Below are positions 53,887 through 63,186 of a stretch of DNA of 64,000 nucleotides, piece after piece; positions within the stretch are counted from its first letter, which is position 1, and each line of letters begins with the position of its first letter. Position numbers and translations under genes: made by a program. The notes beneath the pieces were generated by a model. It was not told the origin of the DNA, searched no databases, and saw only the letters and a program-made list of their open reading frames with translations. Origin of the DNA: JANXSF01 sp043745195 (lineage in GTDB: Bacteria; Acidobacteriota; Terriglobia; Bryobacterales; Bryobacteraceae); assembly GCA_043745195.1 (NCBI GenBank), contig JAYTTF010000285.1, positions 1-64,000 on the forward strand, read 5' to 3'.

Positions 53887-53972
53887 TTTGATATTCACCT
53901 CGAACGTTCAGCGTTGAAGCCCATGCAGGACCATTGTATATCTCACAACTTATGAAAAACCGTTACCTTATT

Positions 53973-55334
53973 TCAGCCCCCTACAACGATCAATTCCATA
54001 ACCGGATCCTTCACTTCGGCGGGGGCGAAAACCGCGACGCGGCGGGCCAGCATGATGGCCTTCCACATATCACCACTTTGATTCAAAGTGAAATACTGAT
54101 TGCCCAACTTCATCGGAATCTGTTTGGGTGGGTGCTCAACATGGCGAAGCGATATCCCGGGAAGCGAATTTCGCACCAGGCGTTCTAAATCGTCCGGGGC
54201 CGCCAATTTCAGATATGTTGGAACGCGTTGGATAATTTCGTCAATCCCCATGGGCGCGCTTACGGCTAGATAGAATTGCGAATTGTGGAATAGGTTGTCA
54301 TCCGGTACGGCGCCACTCCAAGTGGAGCGGTCCCCTTTAATCAGCGGGATGGGGTAGAACTTATCGGGAATCACCGTGTCCATCAAGTCGCGAATTCTCG
54401 CGTCCAAGAGGGTGAAGCAAGCGCCAAGATCATCGTGATTGTAGTCGGGTAGTTCAGCGGCCGAGCCTTCGATGGCAAAGGTGGAAAGCGCACCGGCCAG
54501 ACGAAGCATGGCGCAATAGGCAAATTCCGGATGTCCGCGGCGCACTTTGAATATATGGCGCAACTCGGGCAGGTAGGAATTCACGGTATGCAGCAGCCAA
54601 AAACTGGCTGTGTCTGAAGCGGTAAAGTCAGCCGAGCCTTTGCTTTTTTCCCGGCGTGGAGCCGCAAGAGCCGAACTCTTGCTGGCGAGTACTTCTACTT
54701 GCCGGCGAATCAGGTTCATCAATAGTTCACTGGACGATAAATCCAGACACGGGGCGGCAAATCCGGGATGCATCATGGGTTTGCCAGAAGCGTTTCTAGA
54801 AACGCGAGCAACTTGTAAGCAATTAAATCCCTCGCGGAATTCGTTGCCGAATAACAAACGGAAACTCCGGCTGCCCAGTTGAACCGGCTTTTCGTCGAAG
54901 CCCTGGTTTTCATCCGGCATCATGCGCAAATCGGCGATGTATCGTGTGTCGGGAGGGCCTGAACCTTCCCGTTGCCCAGCCAATGTCACATTTTTCGCAT
55001 TGGCCCGCCGTTCTGGTAAAGCGAGGTAAACGTCCAGTGTTTCCAGATCGGGCGAGAAGTTCTTGGTCAAGTCGCGGCTTGCCGGCAGCTCTTCCGATGC
55101 GGGCATGTCGAATGGCTCACCGTCCGGAAGGAACCCGCGGGCAACCGTCACTTTGAACAACCCATTGGACAACGCTTCCTGATTAATTTCCAATTGAGTC
55201 ACGCCGTAGTTGGCATAGTTGGAAGCGCCAAAACGGAACTGCATTAGGTCTGAAAAATACTGATCCTGCGCCTGAAAATGCTGTGGGGAAAGAAACATCC
55301 CCTTGGTCCAAATCACACGTTTCTGGTGCGGCAT
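53973..55334 (-). CDS. tssK: T6SS baseplate subunit TssK
   Basis: A 453-residue protein that begins RVIWTKGMFLSPQHFQAQDQYF, the diagnostic TssK N-terminus. TssK forms trimers that tie the baseplate to the membrane complex by its C-terminal domain and to the TssFG wedge by its N-terminal domain. The central and C-terminal regions (RDLMDTVIPDKFYPIPLIKGDRSTW, FHNSQFYLAVSAPMGIDEIIQ) fit the family. It is the clearest core component in the window besides VgrG and ClpV. The unknown 55340 gene ends five bases upstream. Confidence 0.92.
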   Translation of the reverse strand: MPHQKRVIWTKGMFLSPQHFQAQDQYFSDLMQFRFGASNYANYGVTQLEINQEALSNGLFKVTVARGFLPDGEPFDMPASEELPASRDLTKNFSPDLETLDVYLALPERRANAKNVTLAGQREGSGPPDTRYIADLRMMPDENQGFDEKPVQLGSRSFRLLFGNEFREGFNCLQVARVSRNASGKPMMHPGFAAPCLDLSSSELLMNLIRRQVEVLASKSSALAAPRREKSKGSADFTASDTASFWLLHTVNSYLPELRHIFKVRRGHPEFAYCAMLRLAGALSTFAIEGSAAELPDYNHDDLGACFTLLDARIRDLMDTVIPDKFYPIPLIKGDRSTWSGAVPDDNLFHNSQFYLAVSAPMGIDEIIQRVPTYLKLAAPDDLERLVRNSLPGISLRHVEHPPKQIPMKLGNQYFTLNQSGDMWKAIMLARRVAVFAPAEVKDPVMELIVVGG

Positions 55335-55339
55335 TAGAG

Positions 55340-56122
55340 TCAGATCTCCAGGTTGTGCTGGCGAATTAACTGCAGAGCCGCATCGCGAAGAGGATCGGAA
55401 TGATCCCGAACAGTTTCGGTGTCAATTACTTCAGCAAAGGAAGCGCCGCCAGTTAACCCAGCCGCCATAACCACCAGATTATCAGGCGGCCTCACAGTGC
55501 CAAAAGGAGCGGAGATAGTAAGCAGTGGTAGCTCCCCGAGTTGTTGCGAACGGCGAATGTCCACTTTGTAACGCAAGCCGGTTAGAAGATCGTTAAGGGC
55601 GGGAAACTTGCGGAACAATTCGTTCATCATGCAAGCGCGTAGCGCAAACCCGCGAACCGCATCCGTATCCCTGGCGGCATTACCAGTTACAACATCGGTG
55701 AGCGTGGCCAGCGAGTAGGGGGAGGCGTAGGTGAGCACCCAAGATAACGGAGTGGTGACGCGAATTTGTTGCCAGCCTCGATCCGTTTGCGCGGCATAGG
55801 TATATTCCCACTCGTGGAACTGGAACTGGGAGGCGACGGATTCCAGCGGAGATTTCAGTTCGGGGCGCAGATCAAACGGTTTGATGGCCACTTTGCGATA
55901 GAGGTCCTGGAGGTCGGCAAAGTTCTTGTCTGCCCCTGTGACTACTTCCTTACCCGTGCCTTCCATGTGATCTCCCATGAAGCGCCGAGGGCGGAACAAC
56001 GGGGCAAGGGCGTCGACGTGCGTTTTCAACTGGCGTAGGCAGAGTTGCGAAACGTCACGGGTAAGGGTATGCAAGCTCAGTAATTTAGAAGAGTCTATGT
56101 CTAAAGGCATGAATACCGACAA
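55340..56122 (-). CDS. Unrecognised T6SS-locus protein upstream of tssK
   Basis: A 260-residue soluble protein. It has a helical N-terminus (LLSLHTLTRDVSQLCLRQLKTHVDALAPLF) and a mixed C-terminal half (WEYTYAAQTDRGWQQIRVTTPLSWVLTYASPYSL, RSQQLGELPLLTISAPFGTVRP). It lacks the C-terminal membrane anchor and motifs of TssL/DotU, which might be expected next to TssK, so I do not call it TssL. The five-base gap to tssK and the same strand indicate a baseplate-linked job. I know no named family. Confidence 0.6.
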   Translation of the reverse strand: MSVFMPLDIDSSKLLSLHTLTRDVSQLCLRQLKTHVDALAPLFRPRRFMGDHMEGTGKEVVTGADKNFADLQDLYRKVAIKPFDLRPELKSPLESVASQFQFHEWEYTYAAQTDRGWQQIRVTTPLSWVLTYASPYSLATLTDVVTGNAARDTDAVRGFALRACMMNELFRKFPALNDLLTGLRYKVDIRRSQQLGELPLLTISAPFGTVRPPDNLVVMAAGLTGGASFAEVIDTETVRDHSDPLRDAALQLIRQHNLEI

Positions 56123-56180
56123 TATAACAGAAACTAGCCGACGCTTTTCGCATTAATGAACAGAGGCCCCAATTCAATGG

Positions 56181-58451
56181 TTAGTTCTCCAGGATCTTTG
56201 AACCTTTGATAACAACATCGCTGTCGGCCTTCACGTTTATTTTTCCAGACCCAACAATGGTAATGTCCTTGCCTTTGATCTGGATTGTGCCATCCTTCTT
56301 CATTACGATGCTGGATGAGCCCGTGGTTAGAGTGATTTGGTCCGCCGCAGTAAGGGAGAATGTTTTTCCCACAGTAGTCGCGTCGTCTTTTGCCACACTG
56401 GCCGTGCGGCCTCCACCAATATTCGATGATTGATCCTTCGCCACGGAGACTGTTTGGGCGCCTCCGACGGTCGTCGACTGATTCGCTCCGATTGTTGAGG
56501 TTTGCGCCGCTCCCACTGTGATCTTCTGCGCCGCCCCAATCGAAACCGATTGCATGCCACCGATATTGACCGTTTCCACAGCACCAATCGTCTTTGCTCT
56601 TGCTCCGCCTACTGTAATTGCCTGGGCCCCGCCGACGGTGACTTCTTGTGCCGCTCCAACATTCAACATGTCGTTCACGCCCACGTTGTGCGTTCTTAGT
56701 AGAGTGACAGTGACCGTTTCGTTGCTGCCCACACTCTCCGTCCGATTCGCGCCGATCGTGGTTGATTCGTTGGCGCCTACCTTTTCCGTCCGGTTCACGC
56801 CAATAGTAATCGTCTCGTTATTTCCAACCTTCTCCGTCCGGTCGTGCCCGATGGTAATCGTCTCATCATTGCCAACAGATTCGGTCCGGTTCCGCCCGAC
56901 GTTGGTTCGCTCATCGTGTTCGACTTTTATGTCCTGATCGAATTGCGCATGCACCTGAATCAGTTCGTTCCCCTTGGTATCGTCCAGGGAAATCTCGTTG
57001 TATCCGCCACCACCCTTCGTGGAGTTTGACTTGACCCCACTGACCACTCCCTTCCCCGGAAGTCCCCACGGGGGCATGTTCTCGGCGTGATAGACCCGCC
57101 CAATGATGATCGGCTGATCCGGATCGCCTTCCAAGAAATCTACAATTACTTCCTGGCCGATGCGGGGAATGTGGATGCCACCCCAGCCTTTGCCAGCCCA
57201 AGGATGGGATACGCGCACCCAACAAGAACTGCTTTCGTTTCGCTTGCCTTCACGGTCCCAGTGGAATTGCACCTTCACTCGGCCGTATTTGTCGGTGTAG
57301 ATTTCCTCTCCCGCCGGACCAACAACGATCGCCGTTTGACAACCTTGCACTACTGGTTTGGGAGTGCTCCGCGACGCGCGGAAAGATACCGAAGAAGGAA
57401 TGCATTCAAAAGTGTTTGTATAGAAGAACTCGTCGCCGCCTCCACTGGCACCATAAGCGCTGCCCATCGACACCTGATGGTGGACCGCAGTCATCAGCCA
57501 CTTCTGATTGACGTCTTTGCGGTAGTGGTCGGTGACCTCAACTAAGTAACCTGCGCCAAAGCAACGGCAATTCGATGCGCCAGAAGCCCGGTTCTTGAAA
57601 GCTACGGTTTCTTGCAGCCTGGCGCGGGCAAGCTCATCACCCTCTTTGCGTTTGGCATACGAACCCGGATAGTCATAGATTTCAAACTTGCCTTCTTCCT
57701 TAACCGTCACCATCAGGTTGGTGCTGGGCGTCTCAAAATTAAAATCGGTATGGGCCCAGGCGCTAGGGCGGAACTCTTGTTCCAGCCGCCACTCGTTGAT
57801 TCGATCTTCGCCATCGACGCCACCCGTGCCTTGTTCGCAACGCGCCTTGGCTTGCCCTGGACACGGTTCGTGCGCTGCCGAATCGTTCGCCAGGACGAGG
57901 GTGTGCTTTCCTCCCGCCGGATCGTGGGTGACGTAATAGTAGATCCCTTCTTCTTCCATCAACCGGGACACGAAGTTGAAATCCGTTTCACGGTACTGGA
58001 CGCAGTAGTCCCATTTTCGGAAACTGCCGTAAAGATCTAATTGGAAGTCGGTGAAGCCGAGGTCTTTGAAAATCTGTTGAATGATATCGGGTACTGTTTT
58101 GTTTTGGAAAATTCTGCAATCCGCCGTTCGCGTTAGGAACCACAGCCAAGGAACCATTTCCGCTTGGTAATGAGTAAATCGTTCGTCTCTTGTTCCTTGC
58201 GAAAAGCGGCTGATGTGGCCGTTGAAGTGCCTTACTCCATCGGCTTTTTCGATGTGGATTGTAACGTTTTGGCCGAGGAGGTCCTCCAGCTTGATGGAAT
58301 CATCCTCAGACAGGAGGTCGAGTTGAAAGCGCGATAACTGCGAGATGGTCTCGTGTCCAGAGACAGCGCGAAGCAAAAGCACATCCTCACCCAACGGGGT
58401 GTCGATGCGAAGTGCTCTGCCGGTTTGTGTGAAGCCGATCCTGCTGGCCAT
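56181..58451 (-). CDS. vgrG: T6SS spike protein VgrG (TssI) with long repeat tail
   Basis: A 756-residue VgrG. Residues about 1-370 form the gp27-like domain (GHETISQLSRFQLDLLSEDD, HFNGHISRFSQGTRDE, VQYRETDFNFVSRLMEEEGIYYY) and about 375-480 the gp5-like OB domain (GPAGEEIYTDKYGRVKVQFHWDREG, SSCWVRVSHPWAG, IPRIGQEVIVDFLEGDPDQPIIIGRVYH). The tail (about 510-710) is a long run of short repeats of the form NRTExVGxNExxTIG and later GAAQxxTVGGAQ, forming the beta-helix spike. A typical end domain follows (TAADQITLTTGSSSIVMKKDG). No separate toxin domain is attached, so effectors are probably loaded through the PAAR-like protein. Confidence 0.94.
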   Translation of the reverse strand: MASRIGFTQTGRALRIDTPLGEDVLLLRAVSGHETISQLSRFQLDLLSEDDSIKLEDLLGQNVTIHIEKADGVRHFNGHISRFSQGTRDERFTHYQAEMVPWLWFLTRTADCRIFQNKTVPDIIQQIFKDLGFTDFQLDLYGSFRKWDYCVQYRETDFNFVSRLMEEEGIYYYVTHDPAGGKHTLVLANDSAAHEPCPGQAKARCEQGTGGVDGEDRINEWRLEQEFRPSAWAHTDFNFETPSTNLMVTVKEEGKFEIYDYPGSYAKRKEGDELARARLQETVAFKNRASGASNCRCFGAGYLVEVTDHYRKDVNQKWLMTAVHHQVSMGSAYGASGGGDEFFYTNTFECIPSSVSFRASRSTPKPVVQGCQTAIVVGPAGEEIYTDKYGRVKVQFHWDREGKRNESSSCWVRVSHPWAGKGWGGIHIPRIGQEVIVDFLEGDPDQPIIIGRVYHAENMPPWGLPGKGVVSGVKSNSTKGGGGYNEISLDDTKGNELIQVHAQFDQDIKVEHDERTNVGRNRTESVGNDETITIGHDRTEKVGNNETITIGVNRTEKVGANESTTIGANRTESVGSNETVTVTLLRTHNVGVNDMLNVGAAQEVTVGGAQAITVGGARAKTIGAVETVNIGGMQSVSIGAAQKITVGAAQTSTIGANQSTTVGGAQTVSVAKDQSSNIGGGRTASVAKDDATTVGKTFSLTAADQITLTTGSSSIVMKKDGTIQIKGKDITIVGSGKINVKADSDVVIKGSKILEN

Positions 58452-58460
58452 AGATAAGTT

Positions 58461-59378
58461 TTACTTCATTTGGGGCGCGGATGGAACCCCATATTCGATT
58501 CGGAGCTCATAAAGGTGCGATTCTTTGTCGAGGTTGTTCAGGATGACTTTAAAGCCGCCATCAACCTGTAGGACCTCCAGTTTCGTCAAATCGGGATTTT
58601 TCTTCTTTCCTTTAACAGGTTTGGGCCAAACGGTTAACAATCTAACTTCGGCTTGGGTACTCCCGTTTGGCATAGGGGCGTTGAAAGTGCTCGACCTGAC
58701 ATTTGCAGAACTTGGTGTTTTTTTGTCCGGGCCAAGCTTCGTAAATAGTGCGTTGTGCTGAAAAAGGAACTCCATTTGACCGTTCACTTCGGCTATTAAT
58801 GTTGCCGAGCCTCTTGTCAGCTTACGATCATAACCGGCACGAATCAGGTCTTCTTGTTTGTAACCCTCGGGGGCCGGAAAAATGATTTCATCGAGCGGAA
58901 TTAGCAGGTCGATCAATTCTAACTTGGCACCCTTCGAAGCCAATTCCTCGCGGGAGATTTTAGTTTTCGGGATACCGTTTACGCCACGCAGCTTAGCCTC
59001 TTCCAGCAATAAGGCCGGAGTTAGTGTGTTGTTGGCCAAGATGAGCATTAAATCGCTTTTTGTCCACTGATTGAAGTACCTCGCCCTGCAATCGGTGCAA
59101 GACTCCATTACTTGAAGTACCAACTTCGCAGTTTCCATGGATGTACGCTTGCCCTTGTTCGAGGCGTCCAAGATTTGAGCTAAGGTATTTTCGTGCAGTT
59201 CAAAACCAAGGCCGTTCAGTTTGATAACGTCAATCGTTTGAGCTGGGCCGTTTGCTATTAGTGGATTGGAGATAAACCTTTTCACTTGCTCCAATGAAAT
59301 AGGGCCTGGCGCTTTTTCCTGACCACTGACGAAGATAGCAAAGAAGAGGGATATATGCAGTAGAAATCGAGGTTTCAT
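58461..59378 (-). CDS. Exported protein of unknown function in T6SS locus
   Basis: A 305-residue protein with a signal peptide (MKPRFLLHISLFFAIFVSGQ). The N-terminal half is helical with a repeated-looking pattern (ISLEQVKRFISNPLIANG, LAQILDASNKGKRTSMETAKLVLQVM) and CTDCR; the C-terminal half is beta-rich. Its start overlaps the kinase gene's stop by four bases and its stop is ten bases from vgrG, so it is expressed with the T6SS. It could be a lipoprotein-independent periplasmic partner of the kinase or spike, but no family is recognised. Confidence 0.6.
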   Translation of the reverse strand: MKPRFLLHISLFFAIFVSGQEKAPGPISLEQVKRFISNPLIANGPAQTIDVIKLNGLGFELHENTLAQILDASNKGKRTSMETAKLVLQVMESCTDCRARYFNQWTKSDLMLILANNTLTPALLLEEAKLRGVNGIPKTKISREELASKGAKLELIDLLIPLDEIIFPAPEGYKQEDLIRAGYDRKLTRGSATLIAEVNGQMEFLFQHNALFTKLGPDKKTPSSANVRSSTFNAPMPNGSTQAEVRLLTVWPKPVKGKKKNPDLTKLEVLQVDGGFKVILNNLDKESHLYELRIEYGVPSAPQMK

Positions 59379-62300
59379 TTTGTTTTTCTCAATAGTTTAT
59401 CCAATTCCTGTTGTGCCTTTTTGGCATCCTCCCTTTGTTCCGGGGTCGGCTGAGAGGACTGAGGAGGTTGAGTTTGAGGTTGAGCCACTTGAGGGGCACC
59501 CTCCTTCGAAGGTATTGGTTCTTTGGCCTTGTTCGGAGTCGGGGGTACAGTTGCGGGCCCCCTTGGCTGGGCGACGAGCACCGGCAAATCAAGATAGATC
59601 GCAGAGGAAAACTCCGCAGGTAGTTCTGGAAATTCGCTCAACTTACCCCTTTGGAAGGTTTGAATTTCAAACTTGTCGCCACTAACAACAGGCAAATCGC
59701 CTTTGTCCTTAAATGGTTTGCCATCGCAAAATATGTTCTGCAGATATCCGAAACTCTCAAAGCTTGCCGATTTAGCGTCACGTTTCGTAACGAGCATTGA
59801 AGCATTTGGCTTCTGCTTCCAATTCCGAACTTCAACCTTGCCGTCCGCAATAACTAATTCCAGTTCAAAGGGAAAGGGCACCTTCGAGGAAATAGTATAA
59901 GCGCCAGATCGCAAAGAACGCTCCAAAGTCCCAGCGGCATCGTGCTTGAGAGGTTCTTGGTTTATCTCAATTTCGCTATTAAGAGGAAACCGGCGAAACA
60001 CTAGTAGCGTTGGCGAGTGGTCCCATTTAAGAGGGACTTCCTTATTCTGCTCCCCCGGTTTTATGATGAATGAGCTTTCCAAAGGAACAAAGCCTTTTCT
60101 GCTGGCCTTGATCTTGTAAGTACCTGGGGCCAATCCTGGATCCTGCAATATTGACGATACATCTTGACCCTGCGTATCTTCCACACGAAGGGAATCGCCC
60201 TGTTCTTTGATCGTTACTGAAACCTGGGCAACTTTAGCCGGTATTGGCGTTGGTGATGGTTCCTTCAACCACAAATAAATCAAGGGAATTATTGTCACGA
60301 CACCAGCTAAGCCGCCAATTACCCAATATCGCCAATTCAGGGTTGTTCCCGCTTTCTGTGATGCCGGCTGCAATCGCGGAGCGGCGGGAATAACGGGCTG
60401 CGGCACATGAACCACCGCCCCGGTCGTGCTTTTCTGGCATTTCTCTTCGATCGCGGTAAGTGGTGAGCGAAATTCCGGATCGTCTTGGTATTTTCCGTAG
60501 ATGCGCGTCTTCTCAAATATGGTCCCCAACTGCCGCTCGTCAGTTTGAGTTTGTGCTTCCTTTTCCAACTTCTTCAATTCGCCAAGATCTCTAGTGCGCA
60601 GTTCCGAACGGTCCGCCGGAGACATGCCTTGGACCAATGAACCCCGCAATTGAATGAGCCTGCTGTCCTTGGGATAGACGGCAAGCCCCCTATCGAGTTC
60701 GGCAACCGCTTCAGGGAGTTTCCCTTCTCCCTGCAATTCTCGGGTCTTGGAAAGGAACTGATCGACCTCGCCGGATTGTTTCTTCTCTTGAATAAGTTTG
60801 CGAAGACTCTTAGCCAGCGGATTCGCCGGTTCAAGCTCGGATGCTTCTTTCACGAAGGGATCTGCCTCTTTCCAATCCTTTTCGAAAAAAGTGCGGGCAT
60901 TTTTCAAGAGAAGATCCATCAAACCATTCCGTATGGCCAAATTATGCGGATCTACCTTGAATGCTTCTCGTAGAACGGTCAGAGCCTCTTCGGTTTTGCC
61001 GGCCTGATCTAATTCCTTGCCTTGAACCAGCTTTTGTTGGGCGTCCTGTTGCAGTTCAAGGAAATGTTTGGTGGACTTTTCCAATGCCAGAAGTTCTGGG
61101 TCGGATGGAAACAGCCCTAAAGCTTCTTCTATGAGCGGCAGTGCCCTGGCATGATTGTGCACCGCCATCGCCTGATCGATTTGTAAAATCCACCCAGCCT
61201 TAACTTCTGATTTGTTTTGATCCTCGCGACGGCGGCGCAACCGTTCCAATTCCACATCCAGCCCTGGATATTGAGGATGAATATCGCGCATTCTTTCCCA
61301 TTGCGACAAAGCATCGTTGAACTGGCCGGCGTCCTCAAACGAATGAGCCGTGCCCATAATGGAATCCACTAATTCCTTGCGGGAACGCGCTTGCTGAAGC
61401 GCTTGATCAAAACGCGGTTCCATCGGGTACTTGGCTTTCGCCTCTTCCAGTATGGAAACCCGCCGGTTTAGATCCGGTTCTTTCCAAACCTCTTTCTCCA
61501 CATTGGCTACGTACGCGGAAATCTCCTGACGCTGTAATTGCTCGGCGTTTTCACGCAAGGTTTTGAACGTAACATCGTTCGGACTGCGTGCCAAGACTCC
61601 ATCGCAAATAGAAAAGGCTCCTTGGAAATTACCGTCGGAAATATGCTTGCGCGCGGTATCGGCTAGAGATTTCAGCTCATCGTTTTTGGAGCGAACTTCC
61701 TGATAAAGCTTCTGGTAAGCGGGAGAGTGATCGGGAGAAGTGATGTGCGGAGCCCGGCGGTCCAACTCCAGGACGCGTTCCAGTTTCGACAATGCAGATT
61801 TAACATCGCCGCGTTCATAAGCTGCCAAGGCGGCTTGATAGGCCTGTTGTTTCTCGGTCCGCAGCCGGTTGAACTCCTGCTCGCGGCGATTCACTTCAAC
61901 CAATAGTGCTTCGGCGCGGATATCCTTGGGACGAAGCTCCAGCATTTTTTCCAACGCCTGCCGCGCGTGGGAAAACGCATTGTTCTCCACATGTTGGTGA
62001 GCAAGGCGGAACCACTCTTCCACTTGCGCCGCGCCACGCTTGCCCTCGATCGAGGCCTTCATTGTGTGGGCTTCGGTATTTTGCGGATCGAAGTTCAGAA
62101 CTTCTTGCACCTTTTGGAGAGCAAGGACGTATTCCTTTTCTTCAAAACGACGCTGAGCAGTTTCCAAAAGTTGCTTCACGCTTTTGGTGCGGATGGTGAG
62201 GGCTATCTCCGTATCCAGACGGTCAATTTCCGGGCTAAGGTAGCTCTCCGATCTCAACTCACGAGTGATTTCCGCCGCAAAATCAAGGTCTCCATCGGCC

Positions 62301-63181
62301 AGGGCTTTCTTCGCCCGAATAAGTCTGGGTTCGATTTTTTCCGGATTGAAGAATTCAATTGGCTCGCCCCGCAAAGCTTTTTGCAGGCAATCGGCATATT
62401 CTCGAACATTGGCGAACCGGTTGAACTGATCTTTAGCAAAAGCCTTATGAATCACCTGGCTTACCGCCGGAGGTACCAGATTATTAATCTCGGAGGCAGG
62501 TGGCGGGGAAAAACTAAGAATAGCCTGCGGCAAGTCCTCCCTTCCGACGGAAGCAAAAGGATGGCGACGTGTCAGCATTTCATAGGAAATTACCGCAAGT
62601 GAGAACTGGTCCGACCAAGGTTCCAACTTTTTCATCTGCAGTTGCTCCGGAGACATGTACAGCAAAGTCCCCTTTAGACCAGTGGAGGAGCGTTGGTTGT
62701 TTAGATGGGCTACGCCGAAATCAATGATTTTTACAGAATCGTCTTCAAGCACGAACAGATTCCCGGGCTTAAGGTCGCGGTGAATCAGGCCTTGATCGTG
62801 CGCGGCTTGAAGGCCACGGCAAACCTGACCGATCATCTGCACACAGCGCTCTACGGTTAGCCTGGGGCTGGATTCTCGGATGAGGTTGTCGAGCGTCACG
62901 CCCCTCAAAAGGGGCATGACGAAATACGGTTCTTTTTCTTCCGTCTCTCCGATGTCGAAAATTTCGACGATATTGGGATGGGCCATTTGCGCCAGCACAT
63001 CGCATTCGCGACGGAACAAAGACAAGACCGTTTTGTCCTGTATGTCGCGAATCGTCTTCAAGGCAACTTCCCGTTTCAATGCCGAATCGAAGGCGACATA
63101 CACACGCCCCATACCGCCTTCCGCGAGAATCTTGCGAATCTCGTAACGGCCTTGCCTCTTGTTAATTGGGATCGCGGCCAT
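59375..63181 (-). CDS. Giant Ser/Thr kinase with TPR repeats, membrane segment and PEGA-like domain
   Basis: A 1268-residue Hanks-type kinase. Residues 12-270 form the kinase domain with the Gly loop EGGMGRVYVAF, Lys42 in VALKTI, the catalytic loop HRDLKPGN (Asp136) and DFG at 154-156. TPR-like units extend over about 285-870 (YVLALQKVQEVLNFDPQNTEAHTM, ERGDVKSALSKLERVLELD, GKTEEALTVLREAFKVDPHN). A membrane segment lies near 950-970 (WVIGGLAGVVTIIPLIYLWL), followed by a periplasmic PEGA-like fold (PGTYKIKASRKGFVPLESSF) and a Pro/Gln-rich tail. PpkA-type kinases regulate T6SS firing by phosphorylation; this one is far longer than PpkA. It lies five bases from the ClpV gene. Confidence 0.9.
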   Translation of the reverse strand: MAAIPINKRQGRYEIRKILAEGGMGRVYVAFDSALKREVALKTIRDIQDKTVLSLFRRECDVLAQMAHPNIVEIFDIGETEEKEPYFVMPLLRGVTLDNLIRESSPRLTVERCVQMIGQVCRGLQAAHDQGLIHRDLKPGNLFVLEDDSVKIIDFGVAHLNNQRSSTGLKGTLLYMSPEQLQMKKLEPWSDQFSLAVISYEMLTRRHPFASVGREDLPQAILSFSPPPASEINNLVPPAVSQVIHKAFAKDQFNRFANVREYADCLQKALRGEPIEFFNPEKIEPRLIRAKKALADGDLDFAAEITRELRSESYLSPEIDRLDTEIALTIRTKSVKQLLETAQRRFEEKEYVLALQKVQEVLNFDPQNTEAHTMKASIEGKRGAAQVEEWFRLAHQHVENNAFSHARQALEKMLELRPKDIRAEALLVEVNRREQEFNRLRTEKQQAYQAALAAYERGDVKSALSKLERVLELDRRAPHITSPDHSPAYQKLYQEVRSKNDELKSLADTARKHISDGNFQGAFSICDGVLARSPNDVTFKTLRENAEQLQRQEISAYVANVEKEVWKEPDLNRRVSILEEAKAKYPMEPRFDQALQQARSRKELVDSIMGTAHSFEDAGQFNDALSQWERMRDIHPQYPGLDVELERLRRRREDQNKSEVKAGWILQIDQAMAVHNHARALPLIEEALGLFPSDPELLALEKSTKHFLELQQDAQQKLVQGKELDQAGKTEEALTVLREAFKVDPHNLAIRNGLMDLLLKNARTFFEKDWKEADPFVKEASELEPANPLAKSLRKLIQEKKQSGEVDQFLSKTRELQGEGKLPEAVAELDRGLAVYPKDSRLIQLRGSLVQGMSPADRSELRTRDLGELKKLEKEAQTQTDERQLGTIFEKTRIYGKYQDDPEFRSPLTAIEEKCQKSTTGAVVHVPQPVIPAAPRLQPASQKAGTTLNWRYWVIGGLAGVVTIIPLIYLWLKEPSPTPIPAKVAQVSVTIKEQGDSLRVEDTQGQDVSSILQDPGLAPGTYKIKASRKGFVPLESSFIIKPGEQNKEVPLKWDHSPTLLVFRRFPLNSEIEINQEPLKHDAAGTLERSLRSGAYTISSKVPFPFELELVIADGKVEVRNWKQKPNASMLVTKRDAKSASFESFGYLQNIFCDGKPFKDKGDLPVVSGDKFEIQTFQRGKLSEFPELPAEFSSAIYLDLPVLVAQPRGPATVPPTPNKAKEPIPSKEGAPQVAQPQTQPPQSSQPTPEQREDAKKAQQELDKLLRKTK

Positions 63182-63186
63182 AGTCG

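Noticed and set aside
55340..56122. TssL/DotU assignment
   Set aside because: No C-terminal membrane segment and no DotU motifs, although the position next to TssK would suit.
56390..56910. CRISPR or DNA-level tandem repeat
   Set aside because: The periodicity is in the VgrG protein; the DNA copies differ and there are no spacers.
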